From Eretmocerus hayati (lineage: Eukaryota > Arthropoda > Insecta > Hymenoptera > Aphelinidae), in the NCBI GenBank assembly GCA_029851415.1, contig CM056742.1:95958976-96022975 (forward strand): a DNA stretch of 64,000 bases. Reading direction: 5' to 3'. The stretch's first letter is position 1; every line of letters starts with the position of its first letter. The translations under genes were made by a program, and so were the position numbers. The notes under the pieces are model-generated. The model was not told the origin of the DNA and searched no databases. It was given only the letters and a program-made list of their open reading frames with translations. Positions 22,567 through 33,358 of this stretch are shown here, one piece after another.

Positions 22567-24253
22567 TATGGAGACAACACCTATTAGTTCTGCATCAACA
22601 GTCCAGAAGTGAATCCTCAATAGTATCGTACCGGAATCTCTAATATCTCAAATTACGTCTTTGTAATTTTGCGCTCGCCGGAGATTCAACGATTGTCCAC
22701 AAACTGACTCCATGAATTCAGGATAACATTTCACTCGCAGCCATCACTCCTTGTTTTGTTTAATATCAAAATCAGAGAGATTCAGAATTTACCCGTTTTG
22801 AAACACCTATGATGAGAATACAAATTTCAGTCCACCATGGTTCTTCATAGGTCTCCATAGTTCTCCTAAATCCTCCTTTAAAACCCTATACATTGCATAG
22901 GAACGTCCCGATTTGACGAAGTAGCATACTAGGAAAATACAAATACGCTCGTAATCAAGAAACAAAATGCACCCAGCATCATCCAAACAGATAAAACACA
23001 ACATCCGCCACAGATAAGTACCGTACAAAGAACAGTTACGAGACCATCCCCCCATCATTCCAAAGTCTACCCTTGGGACTCAAGCCCTTGTACCATTAAC
23101 AACCTCATTACATTCATTCCTTGCCGAGAATACTCGACGAGTAACGTCATTCATACATACTTCGTCATACCTTCAACAACATCTGTCTATATTATCAATA
23201 CAAGACGTGGATTACCATTAGAATCAAAGATCCATACAGATTACGCATAGTTCATGTAGATCACTCAGTCACAAAGAACCTGACATCTTAGTTACGGAGA
23301 CCACCGGGAGACGAGACATATATTGGGGAACAATGAAAATGATAGTATGAGATGTTGCGGGATACGTACTCTTTGGGAATCTAAGTATCATTGTTGAACA
23401 CTGTGAACATGATTTTCACAACTCATTCTCAATTTTAAAAGTGGAATATCCATACATGACAACATAATGAGTGGATAAGATAATATAATCGCTCTAGATC
23501 ATACGTATTACGCCTATAATCGAACATTGAACAATGCAGAGATATCTTTTGTCTTTCTTTAGTTGATTATTCAAGATAAAAAACGACGAATTCTATAATT
23601 TGGCATGTTTTGACTGCCTCTTTATATGAGTTTCAATCCTTTTTAGAAAGATTTATCAACTAAATTAACAGAACCATGGTAAGCTGGAATGGTTGCGCCT
23701 AATAATAGGCAACACCAGATTCTAGGCTAGTTACATATTTATCCATTCATACTATGATCCCTACAATGTTATATTTTTAATAGTTAGATACCTCCAGAAA
23801 CATGAAGTAATATATATTAGAATGGAGGAGCCTAATAGCAAAATAACACAATTGTTGGAACATTGTATAGATTAGCTTTTTCATTCAATCACGATCTTGT
23901 GTCAGGGATTTTCTGGAAATATATTTATATATACACGTTGCATACATAATTTTATATGCCACTTCGACTTAGAGAAGAAGGAAGAAAGAAAATTTTCAAG
24001 GAGCATCCAAGTTTGTCAATGAAAATAATAGTTGTTGATTAAAATAGAAATGGATTGTGTATTGAAAACTTTCCATTTCATATCATCAGAATTATCAATA
24101 ATAATATTAGATAATCAACTTTAAATATCAATACTTCGAAACATTCTCGTTCTATTCATACATAAGAAATTTATGTGTAACGAAGAAGAAACTTCAAACT
24201 TCCCCCAATCATATGAACTATTTTGTGAATTAGTATTTGGATATTTTTCATAT
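22567..24253. other. internal non-coding part of the LTR element
   Basis: This 1.7-kb AT-rich stretch sits where pol would lie in an autonomous gypsy element, but no RT, RNase H or integrase motif was seen in any frame. A short minus-strand ORF at 22807-23058 has no recognisable features. Confidence 0.5.
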
Positions 24254-26251
24254 ATGATGAATTCCACGCCAAAGCGACCTACGGAAAAGGGTCATCTCTC
24301 AGATTCTTTTTTAACCTTTTTCATTCGATTCTATGGCCCAAAATAGGAACCTCGAACCACCTATGGGGTCCAAAAAAAATTTTGCCTCTCTATTGCACAC
24401 ACATCCGCAAACAGACCGAAAATTCATCGTGTAAAAATCGATGCTCTTTTATTCACGAAAATGGGAATATTTCGAGTTTTTCGATAGCTATCCATTTGCG
24501 GGTTGCGGCATCTGGAAGGGCATCAAAAAACCTATCGAAAATGTTTCCCAAAATTCCTTCTCTGTGATTTGGGGGCCTCCTGAAGGCAGCAAAATGTTTT
24601 TCACTAAAACGTTAATTCCTCGAAAAGCCTTTCTTTTTATTTCTTGAAAATCATATATTTGACGGGAAATTTTGCGTTCATTCGGAATGAATGGGTTTCA
24701 GAGAAGTTGAAGCCGATCCAAGTGACTCATGAGCCATTTTTTGAAAATTTGATTTTTTCGGTTTCAGAAGAAGGCAACTTTCTGCGCATGCGCACAAACA
24801 TAGACTTGCGGCGCTACTTCCAATGGGAAGCTGACAAAATTTCCTATAAAATGACTACCCGCAAAGTTGAAATTCATGCACTGAAACGGGATCTGCAACG
24901 ATTAATTATATCGAATCAAAATCACATGAAAATTCAGCCCATTAACGCCTTTGTGGCGCCTGCTAAGATGACACATTCACGAGATCTTCTCTGGACTCAA
25001 TTTGAGCACGAAATTGACCAGAAAAAAATTCGGACCACATGGTTTCAACGTAAAATTGTATGAACTTTCAAAATTTGCGATGGAAAACCCCGTTTGAGGC
25101 AAACCGAAGGTACTACATTCAATTTTTTGCCAGAAAATACGATATTTCACATTCAAAATCGCGAAAAATTGGATGTAGCACTTTGGGTTCGCCTCAAACG
25201 GGGTTTTTCATTGCATATTTCGGAAGTTCATATAATTTTACGTTGAAACACGTGAACCATGTGATCCGAATGTTTTTCAGGTCAATTCTGTCCTCAAAAT
25301 TGAGTCCCGAGAAGATCTCGCAAATGTGTCATCTCAGCAGGCTCTCATGGGCTAAATTTTCATTTTCATTTGATTCGATATAATTAATCGTTGCAGAGTC
25401 CGTTTCAGTGCATGAGCTTTAACTTTGGGAGTAGTCATTCCATAGGAAATTTTGTCGGTTTCCCATTGGAAGTGGCGCCGAAAGTCTACGTTTGTGCGCA
25501 TGCGCACAGAATTGCCTTTTTCTGAAACCGAAAAAACCGAATTTGCAAAAAATGGCTCATAAGTCACTTGGATCGCCTTCGACTTCTCTGAAACCCATTT
25601 ATTTCGAAAGAACGCAAAATTTTCCGTCAAATAAATGATTTCCAAAAAATAAAAAAGATGGCTTTTTGAAGAATTAACATTCTAGTGAAAAATACTCTTC
25701 TGCCTTCAGGAGGCCCCCAAATCATAGAGAAGGAATTTCCGACAACGTTATCGATAGGTTTTTCGATGCCCTTTCAGATACTGCAACCCGCAAATCGATA
25801 GCTATTCAAAAACTCGAAATATTCCCATTTTCGTGAATGAAAGAGCATCGATCTTTATATGATAAATTATACGTCCATACGTAGAAACAGCGTGTTTCTA
25901 GGCCTCCTCGCTACGCGAGGAGGCCTGGAAACAAGCTGTTTCTGCGTACAGACGTATAAAACTGCATACGCGTCTCGTGCGGAAACATTTTTCCTTCGGG
26001 AAAACCAAGCTGGACGATGCCTTAGCCCACGTCCAGCTCGGTTTCCCGAAGGAAAAAATGTTTCCAGCACTCGACGCGTAATGTACTATTTTCGGTTTGT
26101 TTACGGATGTGCGTGCAATGGAAAGGAGAAATTTTTCTTCGACCCCATAGGTGGTCCGGAGTTCCTATTTTGGGCCATAGAATCGAATGAAAAAGGTTAA
26201 AAAAGAGAGATGTACCCTTTCCGTAGGTCACTTTGGCGTGGAATTCATCAT
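24254..26251. repeat. 2-kb foldback element with ~0.9-1 kb inverted arms
   Basis: The left arm from ATGATGAATTCCACGCC is repeated inverted and ends at GGCGTGGAATTCATCAT (26251). ATAT flanks both sides (24250-24253 and 26252-26255), a candidate 4-bp target duplication. The arms meet near 25150 with almost no loop. ORFs at 24644-25063 (+) and 25645-25352 (-) are the same arm read from opposite sides, so they are not evidence of a gene. The right arm carries an extra segment of about 230 bp at 25855-26090. This is a foldback DNA transposon of unidentified superfamily. Confidence 0.85.
25868..26066. repeat. two adjacent long hairpins inside the foldback right arm
   Basis: Hairpin 1 (about 25868-25958) pairs TATACGTCCATACG-type sequence with its complement around CTCGCTACGCGAG near 25912. 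Hairpin 2 (about 25980-26066) pairs GGAAACATTTTTCCTTCGGG with its complement around 26023. Both stems are about 40 bp with few mismatches. They occupy the segment absent from the left arm. Confidence 0.8.
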
Positions 26252-27532
26252 ATATTACTGTGTACTATCCTATCATAGATGTGAACTTTTACAATGTTCT
26301 AACTATGGGGCAAATTCATTGTATATTCATCAATAAGTATTCTGATTTTGGAATTTCCGAAAAAAATTTGTATTCCCTAACGTGGATTCATTTCTAAGAA
26401 AAAAATATACTTTTCGTATAAGATTAGGGAATTAATCAGGAAGAATGATGAGTATTCACAAAAATAGTGAATGATTTCTAAGTTTTTGGTTCAGTTTCAT
26501 GATGAGGAATGATGTTGAGCTCGCATATTTAAAATTATTCAATTATCAATGATGGAGGCTGCTGGAAAGTACATCAACACACAATCGGTATTTGCAAGGT
26601 TCACGCTAGACAACAGTCAGAACAAAACTGCAAACCCATCCATACACACGATCATTTGTACTATAGCATACATTTGAATCACGAAATGCTGTTATTCAAA
26701 CCATTTTATCAAACAACACGTGCTGATATAATTGGAAAAGTTAGAAATCTCTCTGTAAATATATAGTGACTTCTCACGGCCGCACGGTGCAAAATTTTCA
26801 CTGAAATTTCAGTACATTATTGTTGACGGAATCAATAGAAATGCAAATCACGGCGTGATTGCACCATTCGAAGAAAATTACAATTTGGGAATCCAAATAT
26901 CGAAGAAAGTGCGGGATGTTACTGTATCAGTGCTCCCATATACAGACTATGAAATTCTCGACCCATATACAAACTCTGATATTCATTAGAAGAATACTCC
27001 TATCGTAAATAGAACGAACACATCCAGTGGCCCTCACACCATGCCACGTTACATCGCCTCAAACATGGGAGCTACCAAAACTGATCCCAGGATTCTCAGA
27101 ACAGCGCACGAGCTCCATCGCTCTACGTGGTCAAGCTGTGTTGAACCACATCACTGAGTACACCGTATCACTCATAACAGCAGGATCACGCGTAACTACT
27201 AACCCAGCAGGGTTAGACGCGCGGGTCATCCAACGCCAGTGCGACAGGAGACTTCTGATGTCCGACCCTCACCGCTAGCAATTGTTCTCACCGGCTGTAA
27301 CTCGTCTTTGTACGCGTTATGCATAACGGCTAACCAACCAGACCACGTGCAAGAAGAAGATTACTCATCAAGAAGCAACCGAATAGCATGGGAAAGGTTC
27401 AGTGTACTGGTCGTGCGAATCATATGGAACATATTACACGAAATACACAGTAAGAACCTTGAATAATTGGGCCATTTATGAGGTCGGACTGTTAGGCTTG
27501 CACTAGATGCATTCCCGGGACGGGAATGGTCT
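26252..27532 (+). other. 3' internal region of the LTR element
   Basis: AT-rich sequence between the foldback element and the polypurine tract. A plus-strand ORF at 27027-27278 has no recognisable domain. The minus-strand ORF at 27361-27672 crosses into the LTR and is not credible. No envelope motifs were found. Confidence 0.45.
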
Positions 27533-27543
27533 AACGGGGGAGA
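27533..27543 (+). promoter_or_regulatory. polypurine tract
   Basis: AACGGGGGAGA lies immediately before the LTR start TGTGGCGTCC at 27544, the position and composition of the primer for plus-strand synthesis. It supports the identification of the downstream repeat as a 3' LTR. Confidence 0.75.
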
Positions 27544-28300
27544 TGTGGCGTCCCGCCATTCCGGGTGACCCAGATCACCCGGAGAAATTGTAGAATGCTG
27601 AGCTGCGATTGGGATTTGCCCGTCTTTCGAGTGACCTCCATTCGATTGAGCAATCAAGATTATTAACCGCATTGTTGTCGCCGTGAGCGTAACTCACAGT
27701 AACCCCGAGTTACGCGCACGGCCGAAAGCAGGTCAAATTCCTTAATCATCAAAAACTATAAAAACTGAACATTAGCGTCAGTTAATCGATCAGTTTTTGT
27801 ACAGACCCGTTACTAAGTGTTTGAGTGTTTACTTGGGTATCGCCCTCGCGCGGGTAGAGATCGCGTAACAAAGCGACGTTCTTTGAGTAGTGAACTCAAA
27901 CAAGACTTGATCCCGCATTCTGGGAAACGGCGATACCCGGAAGCTGCAGAAGGGCCAGCACTATAATAAGTCCTCAATCGAGCTGCAGGCAGGGGCCAGC
28001 ATACAATAAGTCCTCAAGCCAGCTGCAGAAGGGTCAGCTCAGAATAAATCTTCAACATTCAACGGACCAGAACTCGTCCTTCCCTTGGTACTGAAAATCA
28101 GCCTCTAGAGAAGTCACTGGATTCCTAGAGTAGACTTGAGGAGACTAATTGTAAGTCAACAGCCATTATTGTGAAAACTAATCATTCGAAATAGTATTAA
28201 GGTTGCATTTATGTATTTCAATAAACTCCATTTCGAATCGATTCTCATTTTCTTTTGGATAAAAACAGAGTTGTCTCTTCATGAAAGATATATATATATA
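27544..28300 (+). repeat. 3' LTR with TATA box and TCAGTT initiator
   Basis: It starts TGTGGCGTCCCGCC and follows the 5' LTR through the poly(A) region to AACAGAGTTGTCTC, about 745 bp before the (AT)n. TATAAAA at 27757 precedes TCAGTT at 27778-27783, the arthropod initiator used by gypsy-type LTR promoters. AATAAA lies at 28220-28225. The 180-bp duplication of the 5' LTR is absent here. Confidence 0.82.
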
Positions 28301-28334
28301 TATATTTATATTGATATATTTTTAGTTATAGACA

Positions 28335-28860
28335 TTTATGACGACCAATTTTACAAATATACCCACTTATGACGACATTTTCGGTTATGACGACCGGTCG
28401 TCATAACATTTACAAATATACCTACTTATGACGACCAAAATTTTCTTTACGTATACATGACTTATGACGACCGGAAACGGCTGTCTCAGAAAACTTCTGT
28501 TATCTCCTCGGCGGTCATCTCCCACGAGGGATGGTTAGTGTTTTGAACGCAAAACGGAGTCTCAGCACACGTCTGTCATCTCCTCGGCGGTCATCTCCCA
28601 CGAGGGATGGTTTAGTGTTTGAACGCAAAACGGAGTCTGAGCACACGTCTGTCATCTCCTCGGCGGTCATCTCCCACGAGGGATGGTTTAGTGTTTGAAC
28701 GCGAAACCACTGTCTAAGCAGAACAACTGTTATCTCCTCGGCGGTTATCTCCCACGAGGGATGGTTTAGTTTTTGAACGTAAAATCACTGTTTTAACCCC
28801 CGGTCGTCATAACATATTGATAAGTGTAACAACGGTATCTATACTGTCGGTCGTCATAAG
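28335..28860. mobile_element. MITE-like element with (T)TATGACGACC termini and internal 76-bp repeats
   Basis: TTATGACGACC occurs five times in the left 150 bp and its complement GGTCGTCATAA at 28396-28407 and twice at the right end (28802, 28849-28860), giving inverted termini. Between them are four copies of a 76-78-bp unit. No ORF is present. The composition suits a non-autonomous DNA transposon or satellite seed. It lies immediately beyond the 3' LTR. Confidence 0.65.
28490..28790. repeat. 76-bp tandem repeat, four copies
   Basis: The word TCTCCTCGGCGG starts at 28503, 28579, 28655 and 28733, so the period is 76, 76 and 78. Each unit also holds CTCCCACGAGGGATGG and TTTGAACG. Copies differ by a few bases, mostly in the first and the last unit. 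Confidence 0.9.
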
Positions 28861-29162
28861 TACTGTATAGATGAGTTTATATATATATAATATGAATACA
28901 TAATATGATGAGATATATGAATAATCATATCAATAACGTTTCATCCGCATTCTAATCAATTGTGAGTATTGATAACCACTCATTAATCATTTCGTGATTG
29001 GAATGAACCCTCCCCTGAAGGGGCATCAGTCTTCATTTTACTCGATATCCACATCTGATTCCCTCGACAGGATGCTCGTCTTTTCGGTTGTTCATGACAA
29101 TTTTCTGGGAGATTCGTCATTGAGCCGCGTGGAGTTGTCGATCGACAATCAGTATTTGGGTC

Positions 29163-29214
29163 ACGTGAACTGTCACGTAACAAAACACGTAAAATATCAC
29201 GTGACAGTTCACGT
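29163..29214. repeat. CACGTG-centred hairpin with 16-bp stem
   Basis: ACGTGAACTGTCACGT (29163-29178) is exactly complementary to 29199-29214, leaving a 20-base loop. It opens a CACGTG-rich stretch that continues to about 29410 with CACGTG or near variants every 10-40 bases. Confidence 0.85.
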
Positions 29215-29269
29215 TCAATCTGAAAGGCAAAAGCACGAGAAATTTCGGGTGACGAAAACGTGCCATAAC

Positions 29270-29420
29270 GTCATGCACATTTCCACGTAAATTTTCACTT
29301 GGATTTCTTCGTCAGTTTCCACGTCTATTCCCATGTGTGCTGCCACGTGGGATTGTATGTAACATAGTACGTGATGATTCACGTGGAAATTCACGTGAAA
29401 AAGCACATCTATGTTCTCAA
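29270..29420. repeat. CACGTG-rich block, left
   Basis: TTCCACGT, GCCACGTGGG, GTACGTGATGATTCACGTGG and TTCACGTG follow one another within 140 bases. This density of an E-box-like palindrome is far above chance and the block has no coding sequence. The minus-strand ORF at 29472-29215 is a by-product of the repeats. Confidence 0.7.
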
Positions 29421-29603
29421 TAGGGAAAGTCGAGATATGGGGTTTCGTAAGTATTTCGAGGTCGCTGAACACGAATCCGGCATGAACCAGTGTCTACGTC
29501 TAATTGCGTGGTTGAAGGCGTGATTCGTTCAGAATTGAACTCTGCAACTCACAAAACATGCTTTTGAGGGTATTCCGAGATCGTCGAACACTAATCTGGC
29601 ATC

Positions 29604-30010
29604 AGAAATTTACCAAGAATGGTTGGAATGGCATCGAGTTCTGCGAAGATATTCCAGTTCGTGTAACCCAAGGTTTCGATGGGGCGCGCACTTGTGAATT
29701 TTCGCGTACGCGAGAATTCCCCGGTGCTCATCCCTGAACACTTCCGCATACGCGAACGATACTTTTTCCCTCGTATCCCTACTAAAAATGTCCACGTGCT
29801 CCTTTGAGTGTTCCTTCATCATTGCTATGATTGCAGTTGTATCGATACAACTACAATCACACATGATATTCCAGCTGTGAGAACACGTAATATAGCGTGT
29901 TCGCGACTGCGTGAAATGACACTGGTGAAATCTAGTACGTTTATTGACCATTCCCTGACTGACAATAGCACGTTCCATCTACGTGGAATTCCACGTGTTC
30001 TAGTGTAACA
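29604..30010 (-). repeat. CACTAGAA-ended subterminal repeat, left copy
   Basis: Read on the minus strand from 30006, the block starts CACTAGAACACGTGGAATTC, continues ATGGAACGTGCTATTGTCAG and includes TGTGATTGTAGTTGTATCGA. The same sequence lies on the + strand at 34690-34890. The minus-strand ORF (29978-29610) and the + ORF at 34722-34922 share their first residues because of this repeat, not because of coding constraint. Confidence 0.75.
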
Positions 30011-30284
30011 AAGCGCCAAACTCAATTCGCGTCTCATAAATCGCTTGAGGTGGTTGCCGAACCTGTGATGACGGGTAAAATCTCTACGGAAATACGAAAT
30101 TCATCAATGTACGGAGAGCAAAACTCATATGAAAGACTACAAAGTCACGTCGTATGGAAACCTACACATGTATATGAAGAGCAAGGGGACTCAAAAGTAT
30201 TTCCGGAATGAGTAGTAATTCAGAGAATGCTAAGGTGAATATGATCCCTATGGATCGCTTGTAGCGATTGCCGGGCTCATTATT
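30011..30284. other. spacer between subterminal block and transposase remnant
   Basis: No coding sequence or repeat was recognised here. It lies between the CACTAGAA terminus-like end at 30006 and the first codons of the transposase remnant. Confidence 0.4.
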
Positions 30285-31167
30285 TTGAATTCCAATCCAC
30301 GTGAGATTGCAGCTTCCATCAATGAATGTCAAGAAAGATTGTATAGGGAACTCATTGAATATTCAATACAATACATGCACCAGTACCTCACTGGAGTTGT
30401 GGCACATATCTCGGAATATATTTTGTCTTCACTGACAGCAGCTGGAATGGAAATGTTGAACAGATCCTTGGAAGAAATCGAAGTTCCGAATCTCGAATCA
30501 ATTGTGCAAGCTGTTCAGATCCCTTGGATGAAGCGTGGATTTCAAATGTAAGGAGTGGGAGAATTGGGCACTGTATCATAGTACTCCTATCTTACACAAA
30601 GTCATAAAGAACAGAGCACAGTTGAAGCATTCGCCATTATTGGTGAATTCATTGTACTCGGGTTTGAATATGAACATCACGGACGATAATCTCAATCACA
30701 TGAGTGAGGATCTTCATCAGTTTGTGGAGGAAATTCTTCCATACTATTCTCTGAAAGCACTGACCTATGATGTTTACCAACTTCTCCACGTTGTGGAGAG
30801 CATTAATTGGGGCCTTTTGTGGGCTCATCCAGCTTACGGCTTCGATGCAGCCAACGGGAAAATATTAGCAGAAATCCAATCAGAGAAAGGGCTCATTCTT
30901 CAGAAAATCAGTTACCTGAATCTATCTCGATTTCAACAGATACAAGGAAATCAACTCTATCCAGAATATACTAATATTGAAATATTTTTATATACCGGGA
31001 TCTCGGGTGCGCGCATCCAGAAAGCAGTGAAATTGAATTCGATGTCTCACGTCGGGAATGGCCGACCAGTGAGTCAATCGTATGCTGTTCAGTCAATCTA
31101 TCAGAACAGACCTCATTTTATGTCAGAGCTGTCATCGATGGTAGTTTGTACAAAATCATTCAAGTAG
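30285..31167 (+). pseudogene. CACTA/EnSpm-type transposase, C-terminal half
   Basis: Two overlapping + frames (30285-30551 and 30535-31167) read as one protein after a one-base frame change near 30540. The second frame shows a WENWALYHSTPILH helix, LTYDVYQLLHVVESINWG and LLWAHPAYGFDAANGKILAE. This matches the N-x-H-x-L-L-H-L ... G-P-L-W-x-x-S-x-F-x-F-E-x-x-N-G pattern of the C-terminal region of animal EnSpm/CACTA transposases. The catalytic N-terminal half is absent upstream, so the gene is broken. A related 3' piece may lie at 33092-33358. Confidence 0.7.
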
Positions 31168-33091
31168 AGAGCGATTACTCCGCTCGATTGGAGAATGGAA
31201 TGAGATTCGTGTGCGTTTGAGGAACGCGTAAGGGACGGAGTTCCAAGATTGACTCCGGTGAGATATATGAAAATATCAATACGAACTGAAACTTTGATCG
31301 ACTTAAAACTGAGGTTCAAGCCTTTGAAAGCTCGTCATATAACCGTACCGATAAAGATACACACCACTGAGCCCCTGAATGTTTGAGATAGTTCGCATCA
31401 TTTTTTGAGTATTAAGCACTATTATGTCAATAAAATGGCGAGTCCTTGGCTTTGCAAGGATTCCTCAGAAGGTTCTAGTGGGGGACATGGAAAGCTTCTA
31501 CATTTGAATCTGAATCCTTACCACTTGAGTAAAGTTCACAAAATGCATCAGAAGTGATTGAATAAGGAGAGAATTTTATTGGGATTCACTGAATCATTGG
31601 ATTCACGCTGTCATGATGGAACTTTGTACACCCTTTGAATATAGAAGCAATATCTCATTTATTTAGACTTCAAATTCCGCCCAATGAAGATAATAGATAT
31701 CACTTTTGGGCACATGCGGGCTTTCGACGATGGATGTGTATTTTTATTAAATTTGAATTGTGATGTTGCCCAGAGTGTCTTGTTTTCACTACTCAGTTCA
31801 TTTCAGTTGAAGCTCTAGGAAGTAGATGAGAATCCATCCAAATCCAAAAATCAGGTAGAGAGAGATGAAATGTGCAATGATGACTACAACTGACAGAAAG
31901 ATTTCGACTTTTGTCTCAAATTCTTCATTAAGTGAGTGCTTTCCTGCAACAAGACACTACATCGCATGAAATGATATCCTGTTCTTGGCCAGTTTCTTCT
32001 CTATACCTTGGGGCCTAGAGGAAATTCTTTGGTATTGTACATTCATATCTAAATGAGTATTGAGTATATACCAATGTGGAGAGTGTCTGCAACATGAGTA
32101 GAGTGGGAGTGATGATACGCGTAACCCATTATCTTAATTTCTGGTAACATACGACTAAAGATTCGAAGTAGTTTCCCATGATTGGATGCAACTCTGTAAT
32201 TACTGGATGGGGTCAAGAACAGTGTGATATTGTTAAGCGCAATCACAGTTTACCTCCAGAGCACACAGTGCTCTGATCCAAGCAGATTATGGGATCTGAT
32301 GACGAGTATTTTTGTTTCGCAAGGTGAAACTGAGATGCTTTTCAACGACTCCCTATAACTCAGATGGAGTCGGTCAATGCTCTAAGAAGTTGAGCAAAAT
32401 ATATGAGGTTTCCTCAATTCAGAATAGACTGAAATTGACTCCGATAGATCATCGAGATCTCAGAAAATTTTGACTTTGGTTGGAAATTCTAAGTAGTATA
32501 ACTCACCACAAAAGTCAAAACAGCCAACAAATGACCATATCATATGACCTTTCTTCTCAATTTATGCTTCATTTTGTGTCGACTGAGATAGAGCTTTGGA
32601 AATGTTCAGATGCAAAGCAGTGACATATATCAAGTGAAAAAGGAGGCACGAATATGACGAAGCTATTTTTTGATCACTACAACAAGCACTCCTCACGGTT
32701 AGGGCTCAGAACAGATAAACATCATCATGTGCAATCAATTCTTCATTATGTTGGAAAGAAGCAGCAATATCGAAAATAGCTCTCACCGCGCACTGTGATA
32801 CAATTCGCTCTCAATATTACCACCAAACACTCGCAATCTGTATATTTCCGTGCATAATCGGCAATGAAACTAAACCGGTATTCATGACGGCAGACCATAG
32901 CAGACGAATTTCGGCATTTGGCATCCAATGATGCAATGAATAAGTACGCGCGGTTGCTTGCAAGCAGTATACCTATATCGCAAGAGTGTCGCTTTTTCGT
33001 TGCATCGTGTGGCGGGTTGCATCGAATCTCGTTCCACGGGGCCGTGTCGGTCAGCTGATCGCGCGCGATTTCACTCCTCAGACGAGCGTAA
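31168..33091. other. non-coding stretch downstream of transposase
   Basis: AT-rich sequence with no recognisable domain in any frame. Short ORFs such as 32049-32246 (-) show no familiar motif. If the transposase gene has introns this stretch could contain them, but no clear splice pattern links it to 33092. Confidence 0.4.
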
Positions 33092-33358
33092 AGGAACTCC
33101 GTTCCAAAATTCATCCAGATCCGAACGTTTCGGGTAGACTTTGACAGTCGCTTAGAGTTTACAGAATGTGACATTCTCCAGGTGCGAGAGAAGCATTTGT
33201 CAGATATGATACTAAAAATAGTGAGCATCTCCAAAGAAGAACAGCTCCTCAGTACAGACCGCATTGATCTGCAATGCGTGTTTATCGAGAGCGATACGAA
33301 GGACTTCATCATTCCTGTAGCCAATGAGCTCTACTATCAATATTGTTTCGTATGGTGA
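33092..33358 (+). pseudogene. possible last exon of the CACTA-like transposase
   Basis: A stop-to-stop open stretch of 88 codons without an initiator reads VDFDSRLEFTECDIL, KIVSISKEEQ, RIDLQCVFIESDTKDFIIPV and ANELYYQ. A short final segment of the form I-x-x-K-C-V-x ... V-x-P-x-A-N-x-x-E is common at the C-terminus of animal CACTA transposases, which is the basis for the suggestion. The overlapping minus-strand ORF (33324-32746) is longer but shows no pattern. This could also be chance. Confidence 0.3.

Larger units (their letters stand above)
19437..28300 (+). mobile_element. non-autonomous gypsy-type LTR element with gag but no pol
   Basis: Two related LTRs in direct orientation (19437-20340 and 27544-28300) bracket about 7.2 kb. 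A polypurine tract lies directly before the 3' LTR. Gag-like ORFs occur at 21253-22566, but no protease, RT, RNase H or integrase was seen anywhere inside. A 2-kb foldback element is nested at 24254-26251. The structure resembles a large retrotransposon derivative that depends on enzymes from a relative. The exact LTR 3' ends and a target duplication could not be fixed because both LTRs run into (AT)n. Confidence 0.75.

Noticed and set aside
24644..25645. ORFs in the foldback (24644-25063 + and 25645-25352 -) as a gene pair
   Set aside because: They are the same arm read from opposite sides of a palindrome. Their similarity follows from the inverted repeat.
27361..27672. minus-strand ORF crossing the 3' LTR start
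   Set aside because: It runs across the polypurine tract and LTR boundary in antisense and has no domain.
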